Shown here in pieces: positions 37,792 to 46,132 of a stretch of DNA of 64,000 bases. A program made the position numbers and the translations under genes. Positions within the stretch are counted from its first letter, which is position 1, and the number at the start of each line of letters is the position of its first letter. The stretch lies in NCBI RefSeq assembly GCF_014397025.1, contig NZ_JACJUO010000001.1, positions 62,001 to 126,000 on the forward strand. Direction: 5' to 3'. The stretch is from Ochrobactrum sp. Marseille-Q0166 (GTDB lineage Bacteria; Pseudomonadota; Alphaproteobacteria; Rhizobiales; Rhizobiaceae). A model generated the notes under the pieces. That model did not search any database and was not told the origin of the DNA. It saw nothing but the letters and a program-made list of their open reading frames with translations.

Positions 37792-37898
37792 TCACCCTAT
37801 ATTGATGATAGATTATGTAGGACCGTTCTTGGCAAAAGCTGCCTGCGCGCGTATCCATACTTACGAAAAGTTTCTGATAGTGAAAGCGGAGAACGGAT

Positions 37899-38471
37899 AT
37901 GTTCATCCAGACCGAGACTACGCCAAACCCGGCGACGCTCAAATTCCTGCCCGGCAAGGTCGTGATGCCTGAAGGTACAGCGGATTTCCGCGATGCCGCA
38001 AGCGCGGGTAATACATCGCCGCTTGCAGCCAAGCTTTTCGCCGTTCCCGGCGTTACCGGCGTTTTCTTTGGCTTTGATTTTATCACTGTAACCAAGGATG
38101 ACGGCGAGTGGCAGCACCTGAAGCCAGCAATCCTCGGCACGATCATGGAACATTTCATGTCGGGCGCCGATGTTATGGCAGGCAATGCCACCTCCAGTGC
38201 AGGCGACGAGCACGGCGAAGAAGAATTCTTCGATGAAGCCGATGTTGAAATCGTTGAAACGATCAAGGAATTGATTGAAACCCGCGTTCGCCCTGCAGTT
38301 GCTCAGGACGGCGGCGACATTACTTTCCGTGGCTTTGAAAACGGTACCGTGTTTCTGCACATGAAAGGCGCATGTTCTGGCTGCCCGTCTTCAACAGCAA
38401 CACTCAAGCACGGCATTCAGAATCTTCTGCGTCATTTCGTGCCTGAAGTTCAGCAGGTCGAGCAGATCTAA
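37899..38471 (+). CDS. nfuA: NfuA-type Fe-S cluster scaffold/carrier
   Basis: A 190-residue protein that carries assembled Fe-S clusters to target enzymes. The N-terminal Nfu_N domain starts MFIQTETTPNPATLKFLPGK. An acidic linker (about 100-116) joins the C-terminal NifU domain, which has the cluster motif Cys159-x2-Cys162 in GACSGCPSSTATLKHG. A GGAG site precedes the ATG. A strong terminator follows 20 bp after the stop. Confidence 0.94.
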   Translation: MFIQTETTPNPATLKFLPGKVVMPEGTADFRDAASAGNTSPLAAKLFAVPGVTGVFFGFDFITVTKDDGEWQHLKPAILGTIMEHFMSGADVMAGNATSSAGDEHGEEEFFDEADVEIVETIKELIETRVRPAVAQDGGDITFRGFENGTVFLHMKGACSGCPSSTATLKHGIQNLLRHFVPEVQQVEQI

Positions 38472-38490
38472 GCCAAAAAGAATCCAAACT

Positions 38491-38516
38491 AAAAGGCCGC
38501 CGAAAGGCGGCCTTTT
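38491..38516. terminator. Bidirectional terminator between nfuA and the L,D-transpeptidase gene
   Basis: AAAAGGCCGCC (38491-38501) and GGCGGCCTTTT (38506-38516) flank a GAAA loop. T-runs exist on both strands between the convergent genes. Confidence 0.9.
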
Positions 38517-38528
38517 TCATATCATGTC

Positions 38529-39146
38529 CTATCGGACAATAACCTTAGCGCCCTGTTCAGTACGCTCGTAAAGGTCAATAATGTCCTGATTCATCATGCG
38601 AACGCAGCCCGATGACATGGCCTTGCCAATCGACCACCACTCCGGCGTTCCATGAATGCGATATCCGGTGTCTCCACCCTTGTTGTAGAGATAGAGCGCG
38701 CGTGCACCGAGCGGGTTCTTCAAGCCCGGCCCCATACCGTTACGATATTTCGCCAATTCCGGCTGGCGCTTGATCATCGGCGCCGGCGGGGTCCAGGTTG
38801 GCCATTCGCGCTTCATGGCGACACGCGCCGTTCCCGACCAGCCGAAACCTTCACGGCCAACGCCGATGCCATAGCGCATCGCCTTGCCGTCTGGCAGCAC
38901 AAGATAGAGAAATTTTTCGCCGGTTTCGACGATGATTGTGCCCGGTGCTTCACTTGTCTGATACTTGACGATCTGGCGGCGGTACTGCTGCGGTATCTTC
39001 TCATTCGGGATTGCTGGAATCGTATAACCGGCATCACTGACAGAAGAATAAGACGCTGTGTAGAACGTACCGCCAACTGTGGAGCAACCAGCAAGTGCAC
39101 CACCAAGAAGAAGGGCTGCAGTCAGTTGCAAGACGCGAGACTTCAT
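38529..39146 (-). CDS. L,D-transpeptidase, lipoprotein (YkuD/ErfK family)
   Basis: A 205-residue envelope enzyme. A signal peptide ends in the lipobox LAGC, with Cys21 as the lipidated residue. The YkuD domain (about 70-205) ends in the active site: His165 in YRIHGTPEWW and the nucleophile Cys181 in SSGCVRMMN. Family members make 3-3 peptidoglycan cross-links or attach proteins to peptidoglycan. In Brucella such enzymes link outer-membrane barrels to peptidoglycan; whether this paralogue does so is inference. LspA at 24630 would process its precursor. Confidence 0.92.
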   Translation of the reverse strand: MKSRVLQLTAALLLGGALAGCSTVGGTFYTASYSSVSDAGYTIPAIPNEKIPQQYRRQIVKYQTSEAPGTIIVETGEKFLYLVLPDGKAMRYGIGVGREGFGWSGTARVAMKREWPTWTPPAPMIKRQPELAKYRNGMGPGLKNPLGARALYLYNKGGDTGYRIHGTPEWWSIGKAMSSGCVRMMNQDIIDLYERTEQGAKVIVR

Positions 39147-39365
39147 GAATTTCTCCCAGAGTGAGATAGACCATCATCAGGAGCGAATCGCTCATTCACC
39201 CGCAAACTTGAGGGAGTATTATTAACCAGCCGTTAACCGTAAATTGAAAAATCCATGGTTACGCCATTTTTTTGCCGCCTTTTCCAAAGTTTCAACACTG
39301 GAATGCCGCAGGTTTTCAGGCTTATTCGTTTGAAAGATGGGGTTTTTGGGCGCTAAAGTGCAACT

Positions 39366-39860
39366 ATGCCAATCGTGATTCCCCATAAAGCGCACCCACT
39401 TTCTGACGGACGACAGTCCGAAAATGCCATGCTTGTCCGTCGCGGTGTACAGCGTCTGTTTCTAGAAATGGGGCTGGCAACTTTGCCGGAACTCTCACTT
39501 GCGTCCGGCAGACGCGCAGACCTGATTGCCGTCAGCCGCAAAAGCGAAATCTGGATCGTGGAGATTAAATCTTCAATCGAAGACTGGAAGGCTGATCGGA
39601 AGTGGCCAGACTATCGGCATTACTGTGATCGGCTGTTTTTTGCGACACATCCATCGGTGCCACGCGAAATCTTCCCGGAGGATTGCGGCTTCATTTTATC
39701 GGATGGTTATGGCGCGGAAATTCTGCGCGATGCGCCCGAGCATAAGCTGTCGGGCGCTACACGCAAAGCGCTGATGCTGCGCTTTGCAAGAGCAGGCGCT
39801 GCCCGTCTGACGATTGCAGAACTTGCCGGTCTCGATGTGCCCGAGACAGATATTGATTAA
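39366..39860 (+). CDS. mmcB: MmcB family DNA repair protein
   Basis: A 164-residue protein of the MmcB family (mitomycin C resistance in Caulobacter). The core looks like a PD-(D/E)XK nuclease: GRRADLIAVSRKSEIWIVEIKSSIEDWKAD gives an Asp, then Glu-x-Lys on the next strand. HYCDRLFFATHP and FPEDCGFILSDGYGAEI follow. I see no GTTC-N7-GTTC-type LexA box upstream. It is convergent with regA, 9 bp apart. The nuclease role is inferred from motif and family. Confidence 0.85.
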   Translation: MPIVIPHKAHPLSDGRQSENAMLVRRGVQRLFLEMGLATLPELSLASGRRADLIAVSRKSEIWIVEIKSSIEDWKADRKWPDYRHYCDRLFFATHPSVPREIFPEDCGFILSDGYGAEILRDAPEHKLSGATRKALMLRFARAGAARLTIAELAGLDVPETDID

Positions 39861-39869
39861 CGCAACTCT

Positions 39870-40433
39870 CTAGCGCGGTGCGCGCTTGGCCAGAATACGC
39901 TGTAGCGTGCGGCGATGCATATTCAGACGGCGCGCGGTTTCAGACACGTTACGCTCGCACATCTCGTAAACGCGCTGAATATGCTCCCAGCGAACACGAT
40001 CAGCCGACATCGGGTTTTCCGGCGGCGCGACCTTTTCGCCCGGACGGCGGGTGAGCGCTGCAAAAACTTCATCGGCGTCGGCAGGCTTGGAGAGATAATC
40101 GATTGCCCCAATCTTCACTGCATTTACAGCAGTTGCGATATTGCCATACCCCGTGAGAACGATCGCACGCGTATCGGTGCGGCGCGAACGAATGGCTTCG
40201 ATCACATCAAGACCATTTCCGTCGCCAAGACGCATATCAACGACAGCGTAGGCGGGTGCTGCGGTTTTAGCCGCGGCGATTCCCTCTTCAACCGATTCCG
40301 CAGTTGTCACCTGAAAGCCACGACCTTCCATGGCCCGCGCCAGACGCTGCAAAAACGGTTTGTCATCATCAACCAGAAGGAGGGTGGGATCGTTGCCAAT
40401 GGCTTCGGCGTCTTCCTGCTTCAAGTCATCCAT
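39870..40433 (-). CDS. regA: Redox response regulator RegA/PrrA/ActR
   Basis: A 187-residue response regulator. The receiver domain has Asp22-Asp24 acidic residues in LLLVDDDKPFL, the phospho-acceptor Asp66 in YAVVDMRLGDG, Thr in IVLTGYGN and Lys in YLSKPA. A proline linker leads to a Fis-type helix-turn-helix at the C-terminus (NVSETARRLNMHRRTLQRIL), nearly invariant in RegA proteins. An AGGAAG site precedes the ATG. Its partner sensor lies 226 bp upstream on the same strand. Confidence 0.95.
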   Translation of the reverse strand: MDDLKQEDAEAIGNDPTLLLVDDDKPFLQRLARAMEGRGFQVTTAESVEEGIAAAKTAAPAYAVVDMRLGDGNGLDVIEAIRSRRTDTRAIVLTGYGNIATAVNAVKIGAIDYLSKPADADEVFAALTRRPGEKVAPPENPMSADRVRWEHIQRVYEMCERNVSETARRLNMHRRTLQRILAKRAPR

Positions 40434-40659
40434 GGGGTGCTTCCTGCCTGTATTTTTATTCTCTTATTGGTATCCCTGCGGCAAAAAGTCAAATAGCCAT
40501 TGAATTATTGAAGCAATCTCATCAAACCAGACGGATCAAAAAAACATAAAGCATTGTGTTTAAATGCTATTTTGTAACATTCGCATTGAAAATCAAAGCC
40601 ATGCTCTTCCCGAACAACGAAACTCTGAAAATATAACAATCACTAAATTCACATTATTT

Positions 40660-41970
40660 TCAGTTACTTACGGTAAATGCAGATCGCGACCATATCACTT
40701 TCACTTCTGCACCCTGGCCGGGATTCTTACGATTTTTAAAATTAATTTGCGCGCCGGAGCGTTCCAGCAGGGTTTTTGCGATAAAAAGTCCCAGCCCCAG
40801 ACCCCCGCCACCATTATGTGAAGCATCGCGACTGCTCATATATGGCTCGCCGATTCGGTCAAGAATTTCCGGTTTGAAGCCTTCGCCATCGTCCTGAATT
40901 GTGACGCTGACGCTGTTATCGGTCCATCCCCATGTGACATTCACTTCGCTCTGCGCAAAATCGACGGCATTTTCCACCAGATTGCCAAGACCATAAAGAA
41001 GCCCGGGATTGCGGCGCACGACAGGCTCGGGCTTCGGACCTTCAACCTTGGAAACATTGAGTACGACACCAAAATTGCGATGGGGTTCGATGACTTCCTC
41101 AATGAGCGATGAGAACGGCAGTCGAGACATATGTTCTTCATTTTCCGAAGAAAGGCTTGTCAAGCGTAGCAGAATTTCACGGCATCGCGCGGCCTGTGAT
41201 TGCAGCAATGCAATGTCATCAATCAGTGCCGGATCGCTGTCCGGCTTTTTCGAGTAGCTGCGCTGCATTTCCTTGACGACCAGCGTGATGGTCGCAAGCG
41301 GCGTGCCCAATTCGTGAGCCGCTGCTGCTGCCAGACCATCAAGCGCCGTCAGATGTTGCTCACGCTGCAAAATCAGTTCTGTTGCGGCCAGCGCATCGCC
41401 AAGCTGTCGCGTTTCTTCTGCGATACGATAAGCATAGACACCAGTGAAGCCTAAAGCGGAAACAATTGCGCACCAGATCCCCATTACAAAAAGCAGCGGC
41501 AGAGTGAGCGTTTCGCCCGGGTACCAAGGCAACGGCTTATGATAAAACATCAAAAATGATGTGCTGATTACGGCGAGCAGAGCGAGAACCAATGTGTGGC
41601 GTACAGACAGCGATGTCGCCGAAATGATGACCGGAGCAACCATAAGAATAATGAACGGATTCTGTACCCCACCCGTCAGATACAGCAATCCTGCAAGTTG
41701 CAGAATATCAAACGCCAATACGATACTTGCGGCGGTCGGGCTTAAACGGTGATTGGTCGGGAAGCGAAAAGCCAGATAGAGATTGAGCCATGCTGAACAT
41801 GCAATCATCGCAAAACAGATGCCGACTGCGAAATTGAATTGCAGATAGAGCGCCACAAACATGACGGTCGCTGTTTGTCCTGCAATCGCCAGCCAGCGCA
41901 GACGCACCAATGTGGTCAGGCGCGGCTTTCGTGAAAGATTTGAAGCCCGATTATCAAATTCTGCGTGCAT
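40660..41970 (-). CDS. regB: Redox sensor histidine kinase RegB/PrrB/ActS
   Basis: A 436-residue sensor with six transmembrane helices (about 30-180). Between two of them is GGVQNPF (100-106), the quinone-sensing heptad of RegB. The kinase has His219 in AAAAHELGTPLATI, a conserved Cys263 in QAARCREILLRL (the likely counterpart of the redox-active RegB cysteine), an N-box LVENAVDFA and GGGGLGLGLFIAKTLLERSG. I prefer the start at 41970 (GGGGTG site); the frame opens at 42000. It signals to RegA. Confidence 0.93.
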   Translation of the reverse strand: MHAEFDNRASNLSRKPRLTTLVRLRWLAIAGQTATVMFVALYLQFNFAVGICFAMIACSAWLNLYLAFRFPTNHRLSPTAASIVLAFDILQLAGLLYLTGGVQNPFIILMVAPVIISATSLSVRHTLVLALLAVISTSFLMFYHKPLPWYPGETLTLPLLFVMGIWCAIVSALGFTGVYAYRIAEETRQLGDALAATELILQREQHLTALDGLAAAAAHELGTPLATITLVVKEMQRSYSKKPDSDPALIDDIALLQSQAARCREILLRLTSLSSENEEHMSRLPFSSLIEEVIEPHRNFGVVLNVSKVEGPKPEPVVRRNPGLLYGLGNLVENAVDFAQSEVNVTWGWTDNSVSVTIQDDGEGFKPEILDRIGEPYMSSRDASHNGGGGLGLGLFIAKTLLERSGAQINFKNRKNPGQGAEVKVIWSRSAFTVSN

Positions 41971-42126
41971 GATCACCCCTATCCGCCCCTTATGCGGCAA
42001 GGCGCTTATTCGCGCAAGCAGAACTGTGTCATCCAGTCGCAGGCTTTGGCGTGCATGACACCCAACGCCCTATTATGTGCGGATTTCCCGAGGTTTTCCT
42101 CATGGGCACCCCCCTACAATCAGTAA

Positions 42127-42155
42127 TTGTGTCAATTCTGTGAAGGAATTATAAC
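42127..42155 (+). promoter_or_regulatory. Sigma-70-like promoter for the DUF120-like gene
   Basis: TTGTGT (42127-42132), 17-bp spacer, TATAAC (42150-42155). The predicted start near 42162 gives a leader of about 26 nt. GGAGG (42176-42180) then sits 7 bp before the GTG start. Confidence 0.5.
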
Positions 42156-42187
42156 AACACTATCTGCAAAGCGATGGAGGGCGCCGC

Positions 42188-42646
42188 GTGATTATCTTCA
42201 GGGGGAAGATATCGTCCGGGCTTGGAAAACATTCCCAGCTCGTCATTCCTGGAAAACGACATCTGGATAATTCACCCAATGACTGGCCGGATCGTTTTGT
42301 ATCCGGCTCATTGAACGTGCAGATCATGGAATATCCATCGATTCTGCAAGGCCGTCGCAAGCAGCTAAACGCGCTGGATCGCGGCCTCGTTCCGCCCAGC
42401 ATCGTCATCCCGCAGCACGAAATTGCGAACAACAGTCTGCGCCGCAAGCTTTTCAAACCACGGCGTGGCACGGGGCAAGCATGGCGCGCGACGCTTCACG
42501 CACATTCCCGATCTATGAATGTATGGATTTTCCGGCGTATCGGATCGCATATGCATGACTGTCTCGAGCTGATCTCGGACAAGTGCATCCGTGACAACCT
42601 CAACATCCGTGATCAGGATGAGGTTCACGTCGTTCTACATTCGTGA
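42188..42646 (+). CDS. Small protein resembling CTP-dependent riboflavin kinase (DUF120/RibK fold)
   Basis: A 152-residue protein that standard annotation would call hypothetical. Its pattern follows archaeal RibK: a Gly-rich start (FRGKISSGLGKHS against GEVVSGLGEG), a central SGSLNVQI (against GTLN), and a C-terminal LELISDKCIRDNLNIRDQDE that lines up with IEIIAP-LR--L-LKDGD. The second Gly-Glu-Gly of the archaeal nucleotide loop is missing (Lys-His-Ser here), so catalysis is doubtful. The start is GTG with a strong GGAGG site. It is convergent with hrpB, 6 bp apart. A flavin- or nucleotide-binding role is inference. Confidence 0.6.
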   Translation: MIIFRGKISSGLGKHSQLVIPGKRHLDNSPNDWPDRFVSGSLNVQIMEYPSILQGRRKQLNALDRGLVPPSIVIPQHEIANNSLRRKLFKPRRGTGQAWRATLHAHSRSMNVWIFRRIGSHMHDCLELISDKCIRDNLNIRDQDEVHVVLHS

Positions 42647-42652
42647 TCGGTA

Positions 42653-45109
42653 TCAGGTGCCGCGTGGCTTTGCCCTTCGGGTGGCTTCGGCACTCGCCGG
42701 ATCTTCCGGCCAGACATGGCGCGGGTAGCGGCCACGCATATCAGAGCGCACATCGGCCCATGAGCCTTGCCAGAAGCCCGGCAAATCACGCGTGATCTGT
42801 ATCGGGCGGTGGGCGGGCGAAAGCAATTCCAGCAAAAGCGGTACTTTGCCATTGGCAATGGCCGGATGGATACCAAGGCCGAACAGCTCCTGCACGCGCA
42901 CGGCCAGAACCGGCTCCTCCGTGTCATAGCGGATCGGAATATTCGAGCCGGTCGGCACTTCAAAATGCGTTGGTGCCAGTTGATCGACGAGGCGTTGCAG
43001 GTCAAACGGCACGAGGCTTATCAATCCGTTTTTCAGCACATGCGCCGGGATGCGGTCGAGTTGCGCCTCACCAGTGAGAAACGGCAGAAGCCAGTCGTCA
43101 AGGCGCGCAATAAGATTGTCGTCATCCATCGACGGCCATGGATCGCCAAGACCGCGATAAAGCCAGCCGAGACGACGACGCAGGATTTCAGCTTCTTTGC
43201 CCCATGGCAGGATTTGCAGTCCATGCTCGCGCACGGCAGCGATTACACCTTCATCGGCGCTCACGCCGGAAGGAGCGGCAAGCGGCTTTTCCGACAGGGC
43301 AATAGCACCAATGCGAACGGCTTCACGCGCACGCAAAGCGTTCTTTTCCGCGTCGTAGACGACCTGTCGGCCGCTTTCGATCTTGGTGCCAAGAGCAGTG
43401 CGGATTTCTGTTTCAGAGACTTCCGCCGCAGAAAGCACGCGTGCGCGGCCTGCTTTACCCGACATATCGGCCACCACCAGCCATTGCGCGCGGCTGAGGC
43501 TGATCGCCGGATCGACTTCGCCACCACGCCCATTGGCCAGCAGGAATTGCCCCGTTGTCCCACGCGCCTTAGCGATACGGTCTGGATAGGCGTCAATCAA
43601 CATACGGCCAACACTTGATCCCGCTGCTTCGCCTTTGTTGGGCACATTTGCAGCCAGACGTTTCGCTAGTCCTTTGGCGCGCTGGGCGCGATCAGAACGG
43701 TCATTGCGAAACCGCGACATGCGCGTGTCGAGGTCGGTTTCATTGCCGCCAAGGCCGCGCTCGGTCAGAAGAACGGCAAGCTCTGCAGCGCGCAAGGCCT
43801 CGCCGCGTTTGCCCGCTTCCGCCACCATATGCGCCAGACGAGCAGGCAAGGCGAGCGAGCGCATAGCCTTGCCGTCTGCGGTCAGACGTCCAGCCTCATC
43901 AAGCGCACCAAGCCGGCTAAGCAATGCTTTGGCTTCTTTGAGCGCGGGCAACGGTGGTTTGTCGAGCAGCGAAAGCGTCGTAGGATCGGTCACGCCCCAT
44001 GCAGCCGCATCGAGGACTAGGCCGGAAAGGTCGGCTTCCAGAATTTCGGGCGGCGAGAAAGCAGGAAGTGACGCCGTTTGCCCCTGATGCCAGAGGCGGA
44101 TGGCGATGCCCGGCTCGGTACGACCGGCACGACCAGCGCGCTGATCCGCACTTGCGCGTGACGTGCGCACCGTTTCAAGGCGCGTGAGGCCCGTAGCAGG
44201 TTCATATTTTGGCAGGCGGGCAAGGCCAGAATCGATCACCACCCGCACACCGTCGATAGTGATGGAGGTTTCGGCAATCGAGGTCGCCAGCACCACCTTG
44301 CGATGACCTGCGGGAGCTGGCTTGATTGCCGCATCCTGATCACGGCCTTCCATGGCACCATAAAGCGGGGCCAGAATGATATTGGCAGGCAGCAACTTTT
44401 CCAGAATTCCTGCGGTACGTTCGATCTCGCCCTGACCGGGCAGAAAGGCGAGAATGCTGCCCGTTTCATCGGCCAGCGCTTCGCGAATGGCTTTCACCAT
44501 CACGTCTTCAATGCGTTCGTCAGGCTTGCGCTCGCGATGGCGAATATCGACGGGGAAAGCGCGGCCTTCGCTCTCAATAATGGGTGCATCGCCCAAAAGG
44601 GAGGCCACACGCGCGCCATCCAGCGTTGCCGACATCACGAGAATCTTGAGATCGTCACGCAGAGCGGCCTGCACATCGAGCGCAAGCGCCAGACCAAAAT
44701 CGACATCAAGGCTACGCTCATGAAACTCATCGAACAGAACGGCGGCAATGCCCTTGAGATCAGGGTCGTCGAGGATCATGCGGGCAAAAACGCCTTCAGT
44801 CACCACAAGGATTTTGGTTTTCGCCGAAACCTTGCTTTCAAGGCGCATACGATAGCCGACTGTTTCGCCCGGCTCTTCACCGAGCAACTGCGCCATGCGG
44901 CGCGCCGCTGCACGCGCTGCCAAACGACGAGGCTCCAGCAGCACAATCATGCCGTCGCCGCGCCAGATAGCATTTAAAAAATGCAGCGGCACCAGCGTCG
45001 TCTTACCCGCGCCGGGAGGCGCAACCAGAACTGCACTCGCATGATTGGCAAGCGCGGCGTCAAGTTGCGGGAGAATGCGGGTAACGGGAAGATCGGGCAG
45101 ACTCGTCAA
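42653..45109 (-). CDS. hrpB: ATP-dependent helicase HrpB
   Basis: An 818-residue DExH-box helicase. Motif I is APPGAGKTTL, motif II is DEFHERS, motif III SATLDG, and motif VI QRAGRAGRTEPG. The C-terminal HA2/OB-like and HrpB-specific domains end in FWQGSWADVRSDMRGRYPRHVWPEDP, the HrpB hallmark. The start appears to be TTG at 45109 (MTSLPDLPVTRILPQL) with GGAA upstream; no nearby ATG or GTG gives the family N-terminus. It is divergent from a GNAT gene. Confidence 0.93.
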   Translation of the reverse strand: MTSLPDLPVTRILPQLDAALANHASAVLVAPPGAGKTTLVPLHFLNAIWRGDGMIVLLEPRRLAARAAARRMAQLLGEEPGETVGYRMRLESKVSAKTKILVVTEGVFARMILDDPDLKGIAAVLFDEFHERSLDVDFGLALALDVQAALRDDLKILVMSATLDGARVASLLGDAPIIESEGRAFPVDIRHRERKPDERIEDVMVKAIREALADETGSILAFLPGQGEIERTAGILEKLLPANIILAPLYGAMEGRDQDAAIKPAPAGHRKVVLATSIAETSITIDGVRVVIDSGLARLPKYEPATGLTRLETVRTSRASADQRAGRAGRTEPGIAIRLWHQGQTASLPAFSPPEILEADLSGLVLDAAAWGVTDPTTLSLLDKPPLPALKEAKALLSRLGALDEAGRLTADGKAMRSLALPARLAHMVAEAGKRGEALRAAELAVLLTERGLGGNETDLDTRMSRFRNDRSDRAQRAKGLAKRLAANVPNKGEAAGSSVGRMLIDAYPDRIAKARGTTGQFLLANGRGGEVDPAISLSRAQWLVVADMSGKAGRARVLSAAEVSETEIRTALGTKIESGRQVVYDAEKNALRAREAVRIGAIALSEKPLAAPSGVSADEGVIAAVREHGLQILPWGKEAEILRRRLGWLYRGLGDPWPSMDDDNLIARLDDWLLPFLTGEAQLDRIPAHVLKNGLISLVPFDLQRLVDQLAPTHFEVPTGSNIPIRYDTEEPVLAVRVQELFGLGIHPAIANGKVPLLLELLSPAHRPIQITRDLPGFWQGSWADVRSDMRGRYPRHVWPEDPASAEATRRAKPRGT

Positions 45110-45165
45110 ATGAAATTCCGTATTATAAAGGCGTTGCTTTGGTGCTTATCACACAAGGAGCGACG

Positions 45166-45615
45166 ATGATCCATATCCGAAAATCCACACCTGCCGACGC
45201 CCCTGCCCTCACGGCGATCTGGCGCGCAAGCGTGCTGGCAACGCATGATTTTCTCAGCCGTGAAGACTTCAATGAGATCGAAAAGCTGGTCGCAGAGCAA
45301 TATCTGCCAAATGTGGAAGTCGATGTCGTTGAATATGACGGCCAAGCGGTCGGCTTCATGGGCATGACCGATAACAATATCGACAGCCTGTTCATTTCGC
45401 CGGCTGAACGCGGTAAGGGTATTGGCAAACATATGATTGCGCACGCGAAAAAGCGCGGCACGCTGACCGTCGATGTGAATGAGCAGAACGCACAAGGCGT
45501 GGGCTTTTATCGCCATGTCGGTTTTGTTGCGACAGGTCGCTCGGAAACGGATGATCAGGGACGGCCTTATCCGCTCTTGCATCTCAAGCTTGAGGCCTAC
45601 AGCAGCTCCAGTTAA
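45166..45615 (+). CDS. GNAT family N-acetyltransferase
   Basis: A 149-residue single GNAT domain: IRKSTPADAPALTAIWRAS at the start, the acetyl-CoA loop SPAERGKGIGKHMI (R/Q-x2-G-x-G/A) and the C-terminal VNEQNAQGVGFYRHVGFVATGRSE. An AAGGAG site lies 6 bp before the ATG at 45166. The last four codons (Ser-Ser-Ser-Ser) and the stop lie inside a dispersed palindromic repeat, so the C-terminus may be acquired. The substrate is unknown. Confidence 0.88.
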   Translation: MIHIRKSTPADAPALTAIWRASVLATHDFLSREDFNEIEKLVAEQYLPNVEVDVVEYDGQAVGFMGMTDNNIDSLFISPAERGKGIGKHMIAHAKKRGTLTVDVNEQNAQGVGFYRHVGFVATGRSETDDQGRPYPLLHLKLEAYSSSS

Positions 45616-45690
45616 GAGTGAACTGCTGTAACTGTTTGTTTTTACGCATTATCCGAAGCAAAACCGCTTCGCACTTTTGCTGGAAATGCT
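45601..45690. repeat. Composite palindromic repeat (Bru-RS-like), copy 2, overlapping the GNAT stop
   Basis: The left block AGCAGCTCCAGTTAA (45601-45615) matches 9214-9228 at 14 of 15 and contains the GNAT stop TAA. The core 45635-45690 matches 9256-9311 at 54 of 56. The intervening spacer is 19 bp here against 27 bp in copy 1. Confidence 0.8.
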
Positions 45691-45753
45691 ATAAACTCCG
45701 GTCCATGCCAATTGCGGAGAAAATCATTCTCGCAAAAGGCATTTCCGGAGCAA

Positions 45754-45778
45754 TTGACATACTCCCCTATAGTATATA
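45754..45778 (+). promoter_or_regulatory. frmR operon promoter/operator region
   Basis: TTGACA (45754-45759) overlaps an inverted repeat ATACT (45759-45763) - N7 - AGTAT (45771-45775) with a run of C (45764-45767) inside, followed by TATATA-like sequence. C-tracts flanked by ATAC/GTAT are typical of FrmR/RcnR/CsoR operators, so FrmR probably binds here and represses its own operon. The exact -10 is unclear. Confidence 0.55.
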
Positions 45779-45803
45779 GGCTTCATGAAAATCGGGAGAT
45801 TTC

Positions 45804-46106
45804 ATGCCGCATTCACCGGAAGACAAAAAGCGCGCTTTGACGCGCCTGCGCCGCATCAAAGGCCAGGCCGAGGCACTGGAGCGCGCTGTGGAATCGGGCA
45901 CGGAATGCGCCGCACTTTTGCAGCAGATCGCAGCCTTGCGTGGCGCGACCAACGGATTAATGGCGGAAGTACTGGAAAGCCATTTTCGAGAGACATTCGG
46001 CCAAAGTCGTTGTCAGTCTCGTGAGACGATAGCACGCGATGCGGTGGCAGATCCCGATGCAGAGATCGACGAAATCATGCGAATTTTGCGCACCTATCTG
46101 AAATAG
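45804..46106 (+). CDS. frmR: Formaldehyde-responsive repressor FrmR (CsoR/RcnR family)
   Basis: A 100-residue all-helical repressor. It starts Met-Pro-His, so a free N-terminal Pro2 is available after Met removal. Cys35 ([12 protein letters not shown]) and His60 (LESHFRE) occupy the positions used by FrmR. In E. coli FrmR formaldehyde cross-links Pro2 to the Cys. The metal-sensing alternative RcnR would need extra His residues that are not seen. It lies 26 bp before frmA, whose product removes formaldehyde. Confidence 0.92.
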   Translation: MPHSPEDKKRALTRLRRIKGQAEALERAVESGTECAALLQQIAALRGATNGLMAEVLESHFRETFGQSRCQSRETIARDAVADPDAEIDEIMRILRTYLK

Positions 46107-46132
46107 GGCGCACGAATAGAAGGATTGCAAAC

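Noticed and set aside
39181..39365. LexA box before mmcB
   Set aside because: No GTTC-N7-GTTC or GAAC-N7-GAAC pattern is present, although mmcB is SOS-linked in Caulobacter.
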